DNA of 64,000 nucleotides from Haloferax gibbonsii ATCC 33959 (GCF_000336775.1 NZ_AOLJ01000024.1:113692-177691); one strand, 5' to 3'; shown: positions 41,882-50,233, counted from the first letter of the stretch. Translations and numbers: made by a program. Notes: generated by a model from the sequence alone, not told the origin.

Positions 41882-42896
41882 CAAACGAGACTGGCTCGGA
41901 GACGACGGACAGCAGACCGCGGCCGAAGGCGATATCGCGGTCGAGACAGACGACGACCTTGACCTCAGCATCGAGGACCTCCAGGCGAGCGTCGCGGCGG
42001 TCAAAGACGAGGTCGGAAAGCGCATCATCGGCCAGCACGACGTGGTCGAGCGACTCCTCGTCTGCGTCCTCTGCGACGGCAACGCGCTGCTCGAATCGAA
42101 CCCCGGACTGGGGAAGACGACGCTCGTGCGCGCCCTCTCGGACGCGACGGACCTGCAGTTCTCGCGGGTGCAGAACACGCCCGACCTGATGCCCTCGGAC
42201 ATCACGGGCACCGAGATCATCCGCGAGACGCCGGACGGTCGGGACTTCGTGTTCGAGCGCGGGCCAATCTTCGCCAACGTCGTCCTCGCCGACGAGATAA
42301 ACCGGGCGACGCCGAAGACGCAGGCCGCGCTCCTCGAAGCCATGCAGGAAAAGCAGGTGACCGCCGCGGGCGAGACCTACGAGCTTCCGGACCCCTTCTT
42401 CGTCCTCGCGACGCAGAACCCCATCGACCAGGGCGGAACCTACCCGCTCCCCGAGGCGCAGACCGACCGCTTCCTGATGAAGATTCTCGTCGACTACCCC
42501 GAGTTCGACGAGGAGCGGTCCATCGTCAAGCAGTACGCCGAGGGCGGCGCGTCGCCCGAAGTCGAGCGCGTCCTGCCGCGGACCCACCTGCTCGCGGCCC
42601 AACGGCTCGTGCGGCAGGTCCCCATCTCCGACGACATCCGCGACCGGACCATCGAACTGGTCCGCAAGACCCGCGAAGACGAGCAGGTCGAGTTCGGCGC
42701 GAGCCCCCGCGCGAGCATGGCGCTCGTCCTCGCCGCGAAGGCGCGGGCGTTCGTCCACGGGCGCACCCACGTCTCGTGGGAGGACGTGGTCGAGATGGCC
42801 CCACCGGTCATCAGACACCGCATCATCCTCGACTTCCGGGCGGAGCGCGAGGGGCTCGACCCCGACGACGTGATTGCGCGGCTGTTGAACGAGTGA
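41874..42896 (+). CDS. MoxR-family AAA+ ATPase
   Basis: This 340-residue AAA+ ATPase has Walker A NPGLGKTTL at about residue 76, Walker B VVLADEINRATPKTQAALLEAM, sensor 1 in FVLATQNPIDQGGTYPLPEAQTDRF and the AAA_lid C-terminal region. MoxR proteins work as chaperones with VWA partners to activate or assemble enzymes and cell-surface complexes. Here it stands just before a DUF58 gene, the usual pair, and after two VWA genes. The start overlaps the preceding gene by 8 bases. Confidence 0.95.
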   Translation: MSDKRDWLGDDGQQTAAEGDIAVETDDDLDLSIEDLQASVAAVKDEVGKRIIGQHDVVERLLVCVLCDGNALLESNPGLGKTTLVRALSDATDLQFSRVQNTPDLMPSDITGTEIIRETPDGRDFVFERGPIFANVVLADEINRATPKTQAALLEAMQEKQVTAAGETYELPDPFFVLATQNPIDQGGTYPLPEAQTDRFLMKILVDYPEFDEERSIVKQYAEGGASPEVERVLPRTHLLAAQRLVRQVPISDDIRDRTIELVRKTREDEQVEFGASPRASMALVLAAKARAFVHGRTHVSWEDVVEMAPPVIRHRIILDFRAEREGLDPDDVIARLLNE

Positions 42897-42903
42897 CGAA
42901 CCG

Positions 42904-43794
42904 ATGATAGACCCCGGCTTCCTCGACGAACTCGACCGCTTCGACACCTCGCTGAAGCGCGTCTCGAACGCCCGACGGCAGGGCGACCAAGAGTCGCCGG
43001 ACGTGGGCGAGGGGCTCACCTTCAGCGACCACCGGCGGTACGCCGCCGGCGACGACCCGCGGCTCATCGACTGGAAAGTGTACGCCCGGACCGAGGAGCT
43101 GTTCATCAAGCGGTTCGAGGCCGAGCGGAACCTGACGGTCCACGTCCTCCTCGACGCCTCGGCCTCGATGGACTTCGGCGAGGGCGACGCGAACAAGTTC
43201 GAGTACGGCGCGAAGCTCGGCCTCGGCTTTTGCCACCTCACGGCCGAGGAGAACAACGACTTCCGCTTTTCGCTCCTCGGCGACCTGCCCGACCGCATCG
43301 ACACCGACGCGTCGAGCCGCGGCGAGGTGCTCCGGCTCGTCGAGCGCCTCAACGAGACGACGCCCGGCGGCGACGGCGACATCACGGCCGCGCTCTCGAC
43401 CTACGCCGAGACCATCCGCTCGCGGTCGCTCGTGGTGGTCGTGAGCGACCTGCTTTTCGACCCCGACGACGTCGCTTCCGGCCTCGCCGCGCTCGCGCGG
43501 AACGACGTGCTCGTCGCGCAGGTGCTCACCCCCGAGGAACTCGGCCCGGAGGCGACGGGCGACGCCATCTTCGAGGACCCCGAGTCCGAGGCGACCCGCC
43601 GGACCTACTTCGGCGGGTCGGCGGCGCGGCAGTACACGGACCGACTCCAATCGCATCTCGCGGCGGTGGACGAGCGGTGTCAGGCGCTCGGCATCGAGCG
43701 CGAACTCGTCGACACCGGCGCGGACTTCTTCGACACGTTCGCCGACCTCTGGCTCGGCGCGCGCCTCGGCGGGGAACGTCGCGGCCGCGGCTAA
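42904..43794 (+). CDS. DUF58 protein (VWA-like partner of MoxR)
   Basis: This 296-residue protein contains the DUF58 signature YAAGDDPRLIDWKVYARTEELFIKRFEAE (about residues 49-77). A VWA-type strand VHVLLDASASMDFGEGD (DxSxS) and LVVVVSDLLFD follow. No transmembrane helix is visible, so it is presumably cytoplasmic with MoxR. The ATG is 7 bases after the MoxR stop, making it the last gene of the VWA/MoxR operon. Together the six products would make a MoxR-driven, membrane-bound VWA assembly whose client is unknown. Confidence 0.93.
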   Translation: MIDPGFLDELDRFDTSLKRVSNARRQGDQESPDVGEGLTFSDHRRYAAGDDPRLIDWKVYARTEELFIKRFEAERNLTVHVLLDASASMDFGEGDANKFEYGAKLGLGFCHLTAEENNDFRFSLLGDLPDRIDTDASSRGEVLRLVERLNETTPGGDGDITAALSTYAETIRSRSLVVVVSDLLFDPDDVASGLAALARNDVLVAQVLTPEELGPEATGDAIFEDPESEATRRTYFGGSAARQYTDRLQSHLAAVDERCQALGIERELVDTGADFFDTFADLWLGARLGGERRGRG

Positions 43795-43860
43795 TCCGAC
43801 CCCGGGACCAACATCGCCGCGGACCGCGGGCTTTTCACGAATCACCCCCCATTGGCCGGT

Positions 43861-45099
43861 GTGACGGAGACACAGGAGCGCCGCGTGGTCGGCCTCGTCG
43901 CGGGCTCGCACGTCGTCAACCACGCCTACCTCGTCGCGCTCGCGCCCGTCATCGGCCTCGTCGCCGACGACTTCGGCGTGAGTATCGCCGCCGTCGGCCT
44001 CGCCATCGGCGTTCAGGGCGGGGTCGTGACGCTCCTGCAACTCCCCTTCGGCTACCTCTCGGACGCGCGGAGTCGGACGCTCGTCCTCGCGGTCTCGCTC
44101 GTCGTCGGCGCGGTGGGAATCGCCGCGACCGCGCTCGCGCCCTCGTACCCGTGGCTCCTCGCCTCGCAGGCGCTCCTCGGCGTCGGCATCGCGGGCCACC
44201 ACCCCGCGCACTACCCGCTTTTGGCGACCGCCTCCTCGGAGACGAACCGTGGGCGGGCGTACTCGCTGCACGCCCTCGGCGGGTCGCTCGGCTTCGCCGT
44301 CTCGTACGCCATCGCCGCCGGCGTCGGCGCGCTCGGGTTCGGCTGGCGCTGGACCGTCGCGGCCATCGCCGTCTTCGGCGCGGCGTTCGCGCTCGTCGCG
44401 CTCCCGGTCGCCCGCGGCTTCCCCGAGCGAATCAAGAAGCCGGCGACGGAGGACCGCCCGTCGTCTCGCCCCACGCTCGCGGGCGTTCGGCGGGGCGCGT
44501 CGGCACTCCTCTCGTCGGCGGGGCTGATGGGCCTCGCGCTCCTCTCGTTTCTCACCTCGGCGGCCGCGTGGTGCATCCGGACGTACTCGCCGCAACTGCT
44601 CACCGCCGGCTACGAACTCGCGCCGGGGACGGCGAACCTCCTCGTCTCGGGGATGCTCGTCGTCGGCGCGGGGACGATTCTCGTCGGCGGCGCGCTCACC
44701 GACCGCGTCGGCCCCGGCAACGTCGCCCTCGGCGGCTACGCCGCGCTCGCCGGACTGGCGGCGCTCCTGGCGAGCGGGTCGCTCCCGCTCGCGCTCGTCG
44801 TGTTGATTCTCCCCTTCAGCGGGACCATCAGCGTCTCCCGGCCGGCGCGGTCGACCCTCGCGGACCGCCTCTCGGAGCGCGCCGACCTCGGCAAGAACTT
44901 CGCCGTCGTCACCATCGGCATCTCGCTCGGCGGGGCCGTCGCGCCACCGGCGTTCGGGGCGCTCATCGACCTCGCCGGCGTGCGCGTCACCTTCGGCGTC
45001 GTGGCGGTCCTCGGCCTGCTCTCGTTCGGGTTGACCCGGTGGCTCCTCGGCCGGGTCGACGGGTCGGCGCGGCGGCCGCAGGCGACCCCGAGCGACTGA
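43861..45099 (+). CDS. Major facilitator superfamily transporter
   Basis: This 412-residue protein has twelve hydrophobic segments in the 6+6 MFS pattern. The loop 2-3 motif is FGYLSDARSRT, and GHHPAHYPLLATASSETNRGRAYSLHALGGSLGF is a fosmidomycin-resistance/sugar-type feature. The loop between helices 6 and 7 is charged (PERIKKPATEDRP). The substrate is unknown. The GTG (VTETQERR) is taken as start; a TTG at 43852 and longer forms are possible. It follows the DUF58 gene by 66 bases and is not obviously part of that operon. Confidence 0.88.
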   Translation: MTETQERRVVGLVAGSHVVNHAYLVALAPVIGLVADDFGVSIAAVGLAIGVQGGVVTLLQLPFGYLSDARSRTLVLAVSLVVGAVGIAATALAPSYPWLLASQALLGVGIAGHHPAHYPLLATASSETNRGRAYSLHALGGSLGFAVSYAIAAGVGALGFGWRWTVAAIAVFGAAFALVALPVARGFPERIKKPATEDRPSSRPTLAGVRRGASALLSSAGLMGLALLSFLTSAAAWCIRTYSPQLLTAGYELAPGTANLLVSGMLVVGAGTILVGGALTDRVGPGNVALGGYAALAGLAALLASGSLPLALVVLILPFSGTISVSRPARSTLADRLSERADLGKNFAVVTIGISLGGAVAPPAFGALIDLAGVRVTFGVVAVLGLLSFGLTRWLLGRVDGSARRPQATPSD

Positions 45100-45142
45100 C
45101 GACGGCGCGTTCGCTCGCGGCGGTTACTCCGGTGGTTCGCGC

Positions 45143-45295
45143 TCAGTACTCGTCTCCTCGACCCACGAGCACCCCGAGCGCGATGCCGACGGCCGCGCCG
45201 AACCCGGCACCGAACGGCCCCAGAAACGCGAACCCCGCGCCGCCGAAGACGAGCGCCGGAACGAACACCGCAATCGGCGAGACAGCAGCGGACAT
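45143..45295 (-). CDS. Small glycine-rich membrane protein (50 aa)
   Basis: This short protein starts MSAAVSPIAVFVPALVFGG. It is almost entirely hydrophobic and Gly/Ala-rich (GFGAAVGIALGVLVG), with one helix hairpin possible, and ends GRGDEY. An AT element GGAATTAT on the minus strand (about 45320-45328) is placed 25-33 bases upstream, which supports the ATG at 45295 rather than longer forms. Function unknown; convergent with the MFS gene. Confidence 0.65.
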   Translation of the reverse strand: MSAAVSPIAVFVPALVFGGAGFAFLGPFGAGFGAAVGIALGVLVGRGDEY

Positions 45296-45444
45296 GCCCC
45301 GCGATTTCGTCTCCGCGGTGATAATTCCATTGACACTTCGCGGTCGCGGGAGCCCGAATCCCGATTCCCTTCTCCGGCCACGTTCATGATGACAACAATT
45401 CATAACTAAGCGGTCGCCTCGCGTCTCTCCGAACGGTGGTGGAA

Positions 45445-45891
45445 ATGGCAGCAACATCCGAGAAAGAACAACAGCACCGAGCGTCGTTCCTGCGCGTGGC
45501 GGACGAACTGTGGAACAAACGCGACTACGAGGTCATCAGGGAGGAGTACGACCCGCTGGTCGAGGTCCACGCCTTCTCTGACCCCGACGGCATCATCGGG
45601 ACCGACGCGGTCGAGGAGTGGGCCCGGCGGTACCACGACGCCTTCTCCGACTTCCACGTGGAACTGTTCGACGTGGCGGCGCGGGACGACAGCGTGTACG
45701 CCCGGTATCACCTGACCGGCACCCACGACGGGACGCTCCGAAGCGCCCGCGGCGACATCCCCGCGACCCACCGCAAGATGGACACGTGGGGTATGGTGCA
45801 GGCACGCTACGAGGGCGGCCTGTGCGTCGAAGAGTGGAACAGCACCGACATCATGACCATGCTGTCGCAACTCGGCGTCGCTCCCGAGTGA
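45445..45891 (+). CDS. SnoaL-like / ester cyclase-like protein (NTF2 fold)
   Basis: This 148-residue protein starts MAATSEKEQQHRASFLRVADELWNKRDYEVI. DGIIGTDAVEEWARRYHDAFSDFHVELFDVAARDDSVYARYHLTGTHDG follows, the pattern of SnoaL-type polyketide cyclases and NTF2-like domains (His and Asp in the cavity), and it ends ENWNSTDIMTMLSQLG-like. Many members are of unknown substrate. The ATG at 45445 is chosen; a GTG pair starting at 45436 is an alternative. It is convergent with a small Cys-rich gene, separated by a terminator-like inverted repeat. Confidence 0.82.
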   Translation: MAATSEKEQQHRASFLRVADELWNKRDYEVIREEYDPLVEVHAFSDPDGIIGTDAVEEWARRYHDAFSDFHVELFDVAARDDSVYARYHLTGTHDGTLRSARGDIPATHRKMDTWGMVQARYEGGLCVEEWNSTDIMTMLSQLGVAPE

Positions 45892-45906
45892 GCCGACCGA
45901 GTCGCG

Positions 45907-45922
45907 AAAAACGACCGTTTTT
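45907..45922. terminator. Bidirectional terminator-like inverted repeat
   Basis: AAAAACG-AC-CGTTTTT is a perfect 7-bp inverted repeat with a two-base gap between the convergent genes ending at 45891 and 45929. Read in either direction it ends in a run of T, as expected for archaeal termination. Confidence 0.55.
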
Positions 45923-45928
45923 GGCCGC

Positions 45929-46126
45929 CTATCCGGACCACTCGCCGCGAACGTCGTCGGCGACCGCGTCGCGCCACATGCCGAACCCCTGTTGACAGAT
46001 GGGGCTCTCTTCGAGGTGGTTCATGAACCCCTCTCCTTCGCTCTCCAGTTCGTCGAGACAGAACGGACACCGAGTCGGGTCGTCCCACGTGTGCGCGATG
46101 ACCGAGGGTTGTACTTCCTGGGACAT
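45929..46126 (-). CDS. Small zinc-finger-like protein (65 aa)
   Basis: This protein starts MSQEVQPSVIAHTWDDPTRCPFC and contains a C2HC-type pattern: C20 and C23 in CPFC, H37 in MNHLEESPIC and C44. That would bind one zinc. It ends WRDAVADDVRGEWSG. Haloarchaea have many such mini zinc-finger proteins, some linked to biofilm or stress phenotypes; no family name was recognised for this one. The TATA-like TTTTTATCAAG (46150-46160, minus) at the right spacing excludes an upstream start at 46165. Confidence 0.78.
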   Translation of the reverse strand: MSQEVQPSVIAHTWDDPTRCPFCLDELESEGEGFMNHLEESPICQQGFGMWRDAVADDVRGEWSG

Positions 46127-46149
46127 ACACACCAATATGCGATAATACT

Positions 46150-46160
46150 TGATAAAAATT
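46150..46160 (-). promoter_or_regulatory. TATA-like box of the 65-residue zinc-finger gene
   Basis: AATTTTTATCAAG on the minus strand is 24-34 bases before the ATG at 46126. Confidence 0.55.
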
Positions 46161-46293
46161 TGCACGTGGCCCGTATGTGGTCTACTTCGTCTACTTGGAG
46201 GAGAATTTTGTACTTGATTCTAAACCGAGTACTCCGATTCCGTCCCCGTGTTATCCCGGCTCGTTCGCGCGGTTTCGACGCCGAATCGTAACC

Positions 46294-46299
46294 CTATAC
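46294..46299 (+). promoter_or_regulatory. TATA-like box of the half-size DMT gene
   Basis: CTATAC is 25-30 bases before the GTG at 46324, consistent with leaderless transcription and with that start codon. Confidence 0.45.
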
Positions 46300-46323
46300 A
46301 CGACTCGGGACCCCGTTCTATCC

Positions 46324-46749
46324 GTGAACTACATCTCGTGGGCGGTCGTCGCGCTCGGGGCCTACTCCCTCGTCGCGCCGCTGATGAAAGTGGCGACGAC
46401 GGGACAGGGGAAGATTCCGAGCGACGTGGCCGCGCTGGTCGCTAACAGCGTGCTCGTCGTGGGAACCGTCGGGGTCATCGTCGTCTCCGGGCAGAGCGTC
46501 ACGGACTCGGTCGTGAGTTCGAAGCTCCCCTACGTCCTCGGCGCTGGCGTCTGCCTCGCGGTCGGCATCCTCGCGTACTACCGGGCGCTCGCGCTCGGTC
46601 CCGTCTCCATCGTCGCCCCCATCTTCGGGATGTTCCTCGCGCTCTCGTCGGTCGTCGGCATCGTCGCGCTCGGCGAGCCGCTGACGGTTCGTAAGGCGGC
46701 CGGTATCGGCTTCGCCGTCCTCGCGATCGCCCTCGTCTCCATCGACTGA
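46324..46749 (+). CDS. Half-size DMT-superfamily (EamA-like) membrane protein
   Basis: This 141-residue protein has five hydrophobic segments (residues about 4-22, 37-57, 69-88, 92-112 and 118-137). The helix AYYRALALGPVSIVAPIFGMFLALSSVVGIVALGEPLTVRKAAGIGFAVLAIALVSI is typical of one EamA repeat. Full EamA transporters have two fused repeats, so this would act as a dimer or be an ancestral-type half transporter. The start is a GTG with a TATA box 25 bases upstream. No second repeat is adjacent. Confidence 0.82.
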   Translation: MNYISWAVVALGAYSLVAPLMKVATTGQGKIPSDVAALVANSVLVVGTVGVIVVSGQSVTDSVVSSKLPYVLGAGVCLAVGILAYYRALALGPVSIVAPIFGMFLALSSVVGIVALGEPLTVRKAAGIGFAVLAIALVSID

Positions 46750-46830
46750 GCGGGCTCACACCGCCGCCGAAGGCGACGCGGAACTGCCGCGGGCCAACCG
46801 CTTTTGATGCTCGCGGGCCAACGCGCCGAC

Positions 46831-47394
46831 ATGGTACTCCTGGAATCCGACTCCGAACTCGAACGCGGCGACGCCGCACCCGACTTCGAACTCCCCGGCA
46901 CCGACGGCGAGACGTACTCCCTCTCGTCGTTCGCCGACGACGACGCGCTCCTCCTCGTCTTCACCTGTAACCACTGCCCGTACGCGAAGGCGAAGTTCGA
47001 GGAACTGAACCACCTCGCGAGCGCCTACGACGACCTCGCGGTCGTCGGCATCAACCCGAACGACGCCGAGGACCGCCCCGAAGACTCCTTCGAGAAGATG
47101 CAGGAACTCGTCGAGGACGGCACGATTGGGTACACCGCCTACCTCCGCGACGAGTCGCAGGCAGTCGCCGCCGAGTACGGCGCGGTCTGCACGCCCGACC
47201 CGTTCCTCTTCGAGAACACCGGCGACGGGTTCGAACTCGCGTTCCACTCCCGCATCGACGACGCGATGAGCCCCGACGACGAGGTGACCGACTACGAGAT
47301 GCGCACGGCCGTCGAGGCGCTCCTCGCCGGCGACGACATCCCCGTCGAGGAGTCCCCCTCGCAGGGCTGTTCCATCAAGTGGAAAGACCAGTAA
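46831..47394 (+). CDS. Thioredoxin-fold (AhpC/TSA-like) redox protein
   Basis: This 187-residue protein starts MVLLESDSELERGDAAPDFELPG, the redoxin N terminus. The active site is LVFTCNHCPYAKAKFEEL (Cys about 45 and 48), and GINPNDAEDRPEDSFEKMQEL and YGAVCTPDPFLFE complete the fold. This is the 'CNHCPY' redoxin group, related to alkyl hydroperoxide reductases and thiol-disulfide proteins. The C terminus EESPSQGCSIKWK is conserved in it. The ATG at 46831 is chosen over one 27 bases upstream because the family begins there. Confidence 0.9.
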   Translation: MVLLESDSELERGDAAPDFELPGTDGETYSLSSFADDDALLLVFTCNHCPYAKAKFEELNHLASAYDDLAVVGINPNDAEDRPEDSFEKMQELVEDGTIGYTAYLRDESQAVAAEYGAVCTPDPFLFENTGDGFELAFHSRIDDAMSPDDEVTDYEMRTAVEALLAGDDIPVEESPSQGCSIKWKDQ

Positions 47395-47427
47395 AATAGC
47401 GCGACCGCACTCGTCCGACTTGCGGCC

Positions 47428-47856
47428 CTACTCGTCGCCGAGGAGGGCTTCCCGGGCGTTCTCCACCGCGGCTTCTTTCTTCGCCGGATAGGCTTCGACT
47501 TTTGCGCGGAGCGTGAGCCCGCCGCCGCGGCGGGCCTCGCCCTTGAACGCGGCCTGTTTGTCCAGCCGCAGGAAGAACTCCGTGTTGTCCGTGACGCGCT
47601 GGTCGAGTTCGTCGAGGAGCGTCTCGAAGTCGGGGAGGTCGCGAATCTTGGCGAGGACGTGCCGCACGTCGTTCGCGCGCTCGACGCGCGCGGAGAAGAC
47701 GATGATGCGGTCGCCGTGGTGGCCGGTGCTCTCGACGCGGTCGACGTCGAACTCGTCGGGGAGGAACGTCCGCAGCGCCTCCTCGACCCGTTTTTCGTCT
47801 TCCGTCTCGTAACAGAACGTTCGGAGGTCGATGTAGTGGAACGGAACGCGTGGCAT
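47428..47856 (-). CDS. RNA-binding protein, predicted archaeal exosome-associated (COG1325)
   Basis: This 142-residue protein starts MPRVPFHYIDLRTFCYETEDEKRVEEALRTFLP. It continues STGHHGDRIIVFSARVERANDVRHVLAKI and ends DKQAAFKGEARRGGGLTLRAKVEAYPAKKEAA, an arrangement like the COG1325 RNA-binding family. The first half resembles a ribosomal-L5-like alpha/beta fold. Archaeal exosome gene neighbourhoods often contain it, but no exosome genes are near here. It is preceded by an SH3-like small protein on the same strand. Confidence 0.85.
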   Translation of the reverse strand: MPRVPFHYIDLRTFCYETEDEKRVEEALRTFLPDEFDVDRVESTGHHGDRIIVFSARVERANDVRHVLAKIRDLPDFETLLDELDQRVTDNTEFFLRLDKQAAFKGEARRGGGLTLRAKVEAYPAKKEAAVENAREALLGDE

Positions 47857-47891
47857 AGTGGGTCTAAGAGGCGTCGGTCGGTGTCGGTCGC

Positions 47892-48095
47892 TTACTCTTC
47901 GTCGGCTTCGTCGTCGGCGTCGGCGGCTTCGAGCTGGTCCTGCGCGATGCCGACCTCCTGGCCCTCGTCGAAGCTGATGGTGTAGGTCGGCTCGCCGAAC
48001 ATGCTCTCGATGACCTGCGTGACCGTCCCGGTCTCGCCGTCGAACTCGCTGTGCTTGTCGTGCAGAACGACCTTGTCGTCTTTCTCGAAGCTCAT
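47892..48095 (-). CDS. Small SH3/KOW-like protein (DUF1918-like)
   Basis: This 67-residue protein starts MSFEKDDKVVLHDKHSEFDGETGTVTQVIESMFGEPTYTISFDEGQEVGIAQDQLE and ends with a run of Asp/Glu/Ala. The pattern of short strands with Gly turns and a central DGETGTV resembles a KOW/SH3 barrel. From memory it is annotated DUF1918 in related genomes. The role is unknown. It lies 35 bases upstream of the RNA-binding protein gene on the same strand, so co-transcription is likely and a link to RNA metabolism plausible. Confidence 0.78.
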   Translation of the reverse strand: MSFEKDDKVVLHDKHSEFDGETGTVTQVIESMFGEPTYTISFDEGQEVGIAQDQLEAADADDEADEE

Positions 48096-48256
48096 ACGCA
48101 CAGGTTCCGCGTCACCGGATAAAAGGGCGATGATTGGCCGCGAAGTCGCCGGCTCCACCTCGCGACGGCGCGTGTCGAAGCCGATTTGTGGAGCCGCGCC
48201 GAACCGTGAGCTATGCCGAGTCGCCCGCTCGCACATCGACCGCCGGCCGTGCGCCG

Positions 48257-48832
48257 ATGACGGTCGACGACCTGTGGTTCCTCGCCGACGAGGCGCGCCA
48301 GCGCGCCGAGCAGGCCTACCACCGCCTGCGCCGGAGCCACGCCGACGCCGACTACCTCGAACCGGTCCACACCCGCCGCGTCTCCCGCCCGCGGTTTCGC
48401 ACGCTCGCCGCCCGCGTGAAGTCCACGGGGACGCCCTACGGCGTCCACACCGTCGTCCGCCGCCGCGACGACGAGATACTGCTCGTCCGCCACGAGGGCG
48501 TCGACCTCTGGGTCCTCCCCGGCGGCGGCGTCGACGGCGACGAGGGGTTCACCGAGGCCGCCCGGCGCGAACTCGCCGAGGAGGCCGGCATCACCGCCGA
48601 CTACGGCGGCCTCGCGATGGCCACCCGCGTCGACATCCGCTGCGACGGCCACCAGACGTGGGGCGTGATGCCCGTCTACCGCGCCCGCGCCGACGAGGCC
48701 GCGGAGCTCAGCGTGAACGACCCCGACGAGGAAATATCGGCCGCGCGGTGGTTCCGCGTCTCGGAGCTCCCGCCGGACACCCGCGACCGCGACGACCTGC
48801 TGTCGTGGTACGACCACGTCGCCGGCGACTGA
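48257..48832 (+). CDS. NUDIX hydrolase
   Basis: This 191-residue protein has a helical N-terminal segment (LADEARQRAEQAYHRLRR) and the complete Nudix box G-x5-E-x7-REL-x-EE-x-G-I around residues 92-114 (GGGVDGDEGFTEAARREL). The family cleaves nucleoside diphosphates linked to another moiety; the substrate is not evident. The start ATG (MTVDDLWFLADEA) follows basic, non-conserved sequence. It is convergent with the ferredoxin gene. Confidence 0.9.
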   Translation: MTVDDLWFLADEARQRAEQAYHRLRRSHADADYLEPVHTRRVSRPRFRTLAARVKSTGTPYGVHTVVRRRDDEILLVRHEGVDLWVLPGGGVDGDEGFTEAARRELAEEAGITADYGGLAMATRVDIRCDGHQTWGVMPVYRARADEAAELSVNDPDEEISAARWFRVSELPPDTRDRDDLLSWYDHVAGD

Positions 48833-48845
48833 CCGGGCCGCCGGC

Positions 48846-49223
48846 TCAGCCGGTCGGTCCCTGCGCGTCTTCCGCGTCCTGCGCGTCTCCCGTTTCGCTC
48901 TCGTCGGCTTCGACGCGTTGGCCCCAGAACCCGGGGTACTTCTCCACCCAGAGGTCGCCGAGGACGACCGTCTGGCACGCGAGTCGGAGCCCCGAGTCGG
49001 AGTCGTGCGGCGGGAACCGGAGCCGGCGGCGCTCCTTTTTCGTCCGATAGGTCACAGGGCCGCGAACCCGGACGGCGCAGGTGCCACACGAGCCCCCGCC
49101 GCGGCAGTTGAACCACGACGAGTGACCGTTGTGCGGCGGTTCGCCGGCCGCTCGAAGCACGTCGCGGAGCACGTCCCCGCGGTCGCACTCGATTTCCCGG
49201 CCGCGAAAGTGGACGGTTGGCAC
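48846..49223 (-). CDS. 2Fe-2S ferredoxin
   Basis: This 125-residue plant-type ferredoxin has cluster ligands C40, C46, C49 (NCRGGGSCGTCAV) and C83 (LACQT). The first motif is C-x5-C-x2-C, one residue longer than C-x4-C-x2-C, but the fold signature is clear. The N terminus (MPTVHFRGREIECDRGDVLRDVL) is standard, and the C terminus is acidic (SETGDAQDAED). It lies beside, but divergent from, the DsbA/TlpA/CcdA redox genes. Confidence 0.9.
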   Translation of the reverse strand: MPTVHFRGREIECDRGDVLRDVLRAAGEPPHNGHSSWFNCRGGGSCGTCAVRVRGPVTYRTKKERRRLRFPPHDSDSGLRLACQTVVLGDLWVEKYPGFWGQRVEADESETGDAQDAEDAQGPTG

Positions 49224-49416
49224 GTGTCGGGTGACGCCACGCGAGGCTTAAGCGGTGTCGTTCGAGCGACGACGGGAGAGAGCCGGCAAAAGGCCGCCGA
49301 CCGTCCACCGCGCCGCCGCCGCGGTTCCCGAACCGAACCACGAAAAGCGGCAAGGGCCTCCGAAACCCCGCGATTCGCCTCGGAGAATCTAAGTTCGTTC
49401 GTCCCCGACCCCGACC

Positions 49417-50100
49417 ATGCGCAACACACGACGCGCGTACCTCGCCGCCACGGCGGGTGCGCTGACGCTGGGAACCGCCGGCTGTCTCGGCGGCGGAAGC
49501 GGCGGTTCCGGCGACGACGCCGTCGCCGCCATCGGTTGCGAGGTCCCCGCACGCGACACGGTCGATTCGCTCCCCACGCCCGTCATCGGGGCCGAGGACG
49601 CGAGCGTCGTCGTCGACGTCTGGGAGGACTTCGCCTGCCCTCACTGCGCGACCTTCGCGGTCGAGGTCGCTCCGCAACTCCGGTCCGAGTACGTCTCGGA
49701 GGGCGTCGTCCGCTACCGCCACCACGACCTCCCGATTCCGGTCGACGACTGGTGGTCGTGGAAGGGCGCTTCGGCAGCCCGCGCCGTCCAGGACGAGGCC
49801 GACGACGAGACCTTCTTCGAGTTCGCCCACACGCTCTACGAGAACCAGTCGGAGTTCACCGGCGGCGACGCCGAGGGCTCGCTCTCGACGCTCCGGTCGC
49901 TCGCGGACGACGCCGACCTCGACGGCTGTTCGGTCGCCGCGGCCGCCTCCCGGGAACGCTACCGCCCGCTCATCGAGGCCGAACGAACCGATGCCGTCGA
50001 CGAGCGTGGATTCCAGGGGACGCCGACCGTCCTCGTCGACGGCGAGCAGGTCCCCCCGCGGTGGTCCGACCTCCAGAGCGCCGTCGAGGACGCTCGATAA
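49417..50100 (+). CDS. Tat lipoprotein, DsbA-like thiol oxidoreductase
   Basis: This 227-residue protein begins RNTRRAYLAATAGALTLGTAGC, a twin-arginine signal with lipobox Cys 23, so it is exported folded and lipid-anchored. The thioredoxin domain has the active site FACPHCATF (C74/C77) and the cis-Pro loop GFQGTPTVLVDG. It would oxidise or isomerise disulfides on the outer face. Upstream no clear TATA is seen. It heads a line of redox genes (TlpA-like, CcdA) on the same strand. Confidence 0.92.
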   Translation: MRNTRRAYLAATAGALTLGTAGCLGGGSGGSGDDAVAAIGCEVPARDTVDSLPTPVIGAEDASVVVDVWEDFACPHCATFAVEVAPQLRSEYVSEGVVRYRHHDLPIPVDDWWSWKGASAARAVQDEADDETFFEFAHTLYENQSEFTGGDAEGSLSTLRSLADDADLDGCSVAAAASRERYRPLIEAERTDAVDERGFQGTPTVLVDGEQVPPRWSDLQSAVEDAR

Positions 50101-50233
50101 CCGGTTTCGACTCGCACACTACCTCTCTCGCGGGATTCGCGCACGACACCAGCGACTCTTTACGCAGAGATTCACTAGCCACGAGTATGCACGCGACGCG
50201 ACCGCTCCGCCGACCCCGACGAGGTGACGACCG

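Noticed and set aside
36057-43794. MoxR/VWA operon as an anti-phage defence system
   Set aside because: MoxR-VWA pairs do occur in defence islands, but this locus lacks nuclease or toxin partners, has core-like codon usage and is likely a housekeeping assembly; kept as a separate finding without a defence claim.
42823-44595. Minus-strand frame of 590 codons opposite DUF58 and MFS
   Set aside because: Arg/Glu-rich mirror frame of GC-biased genes, without motifs.
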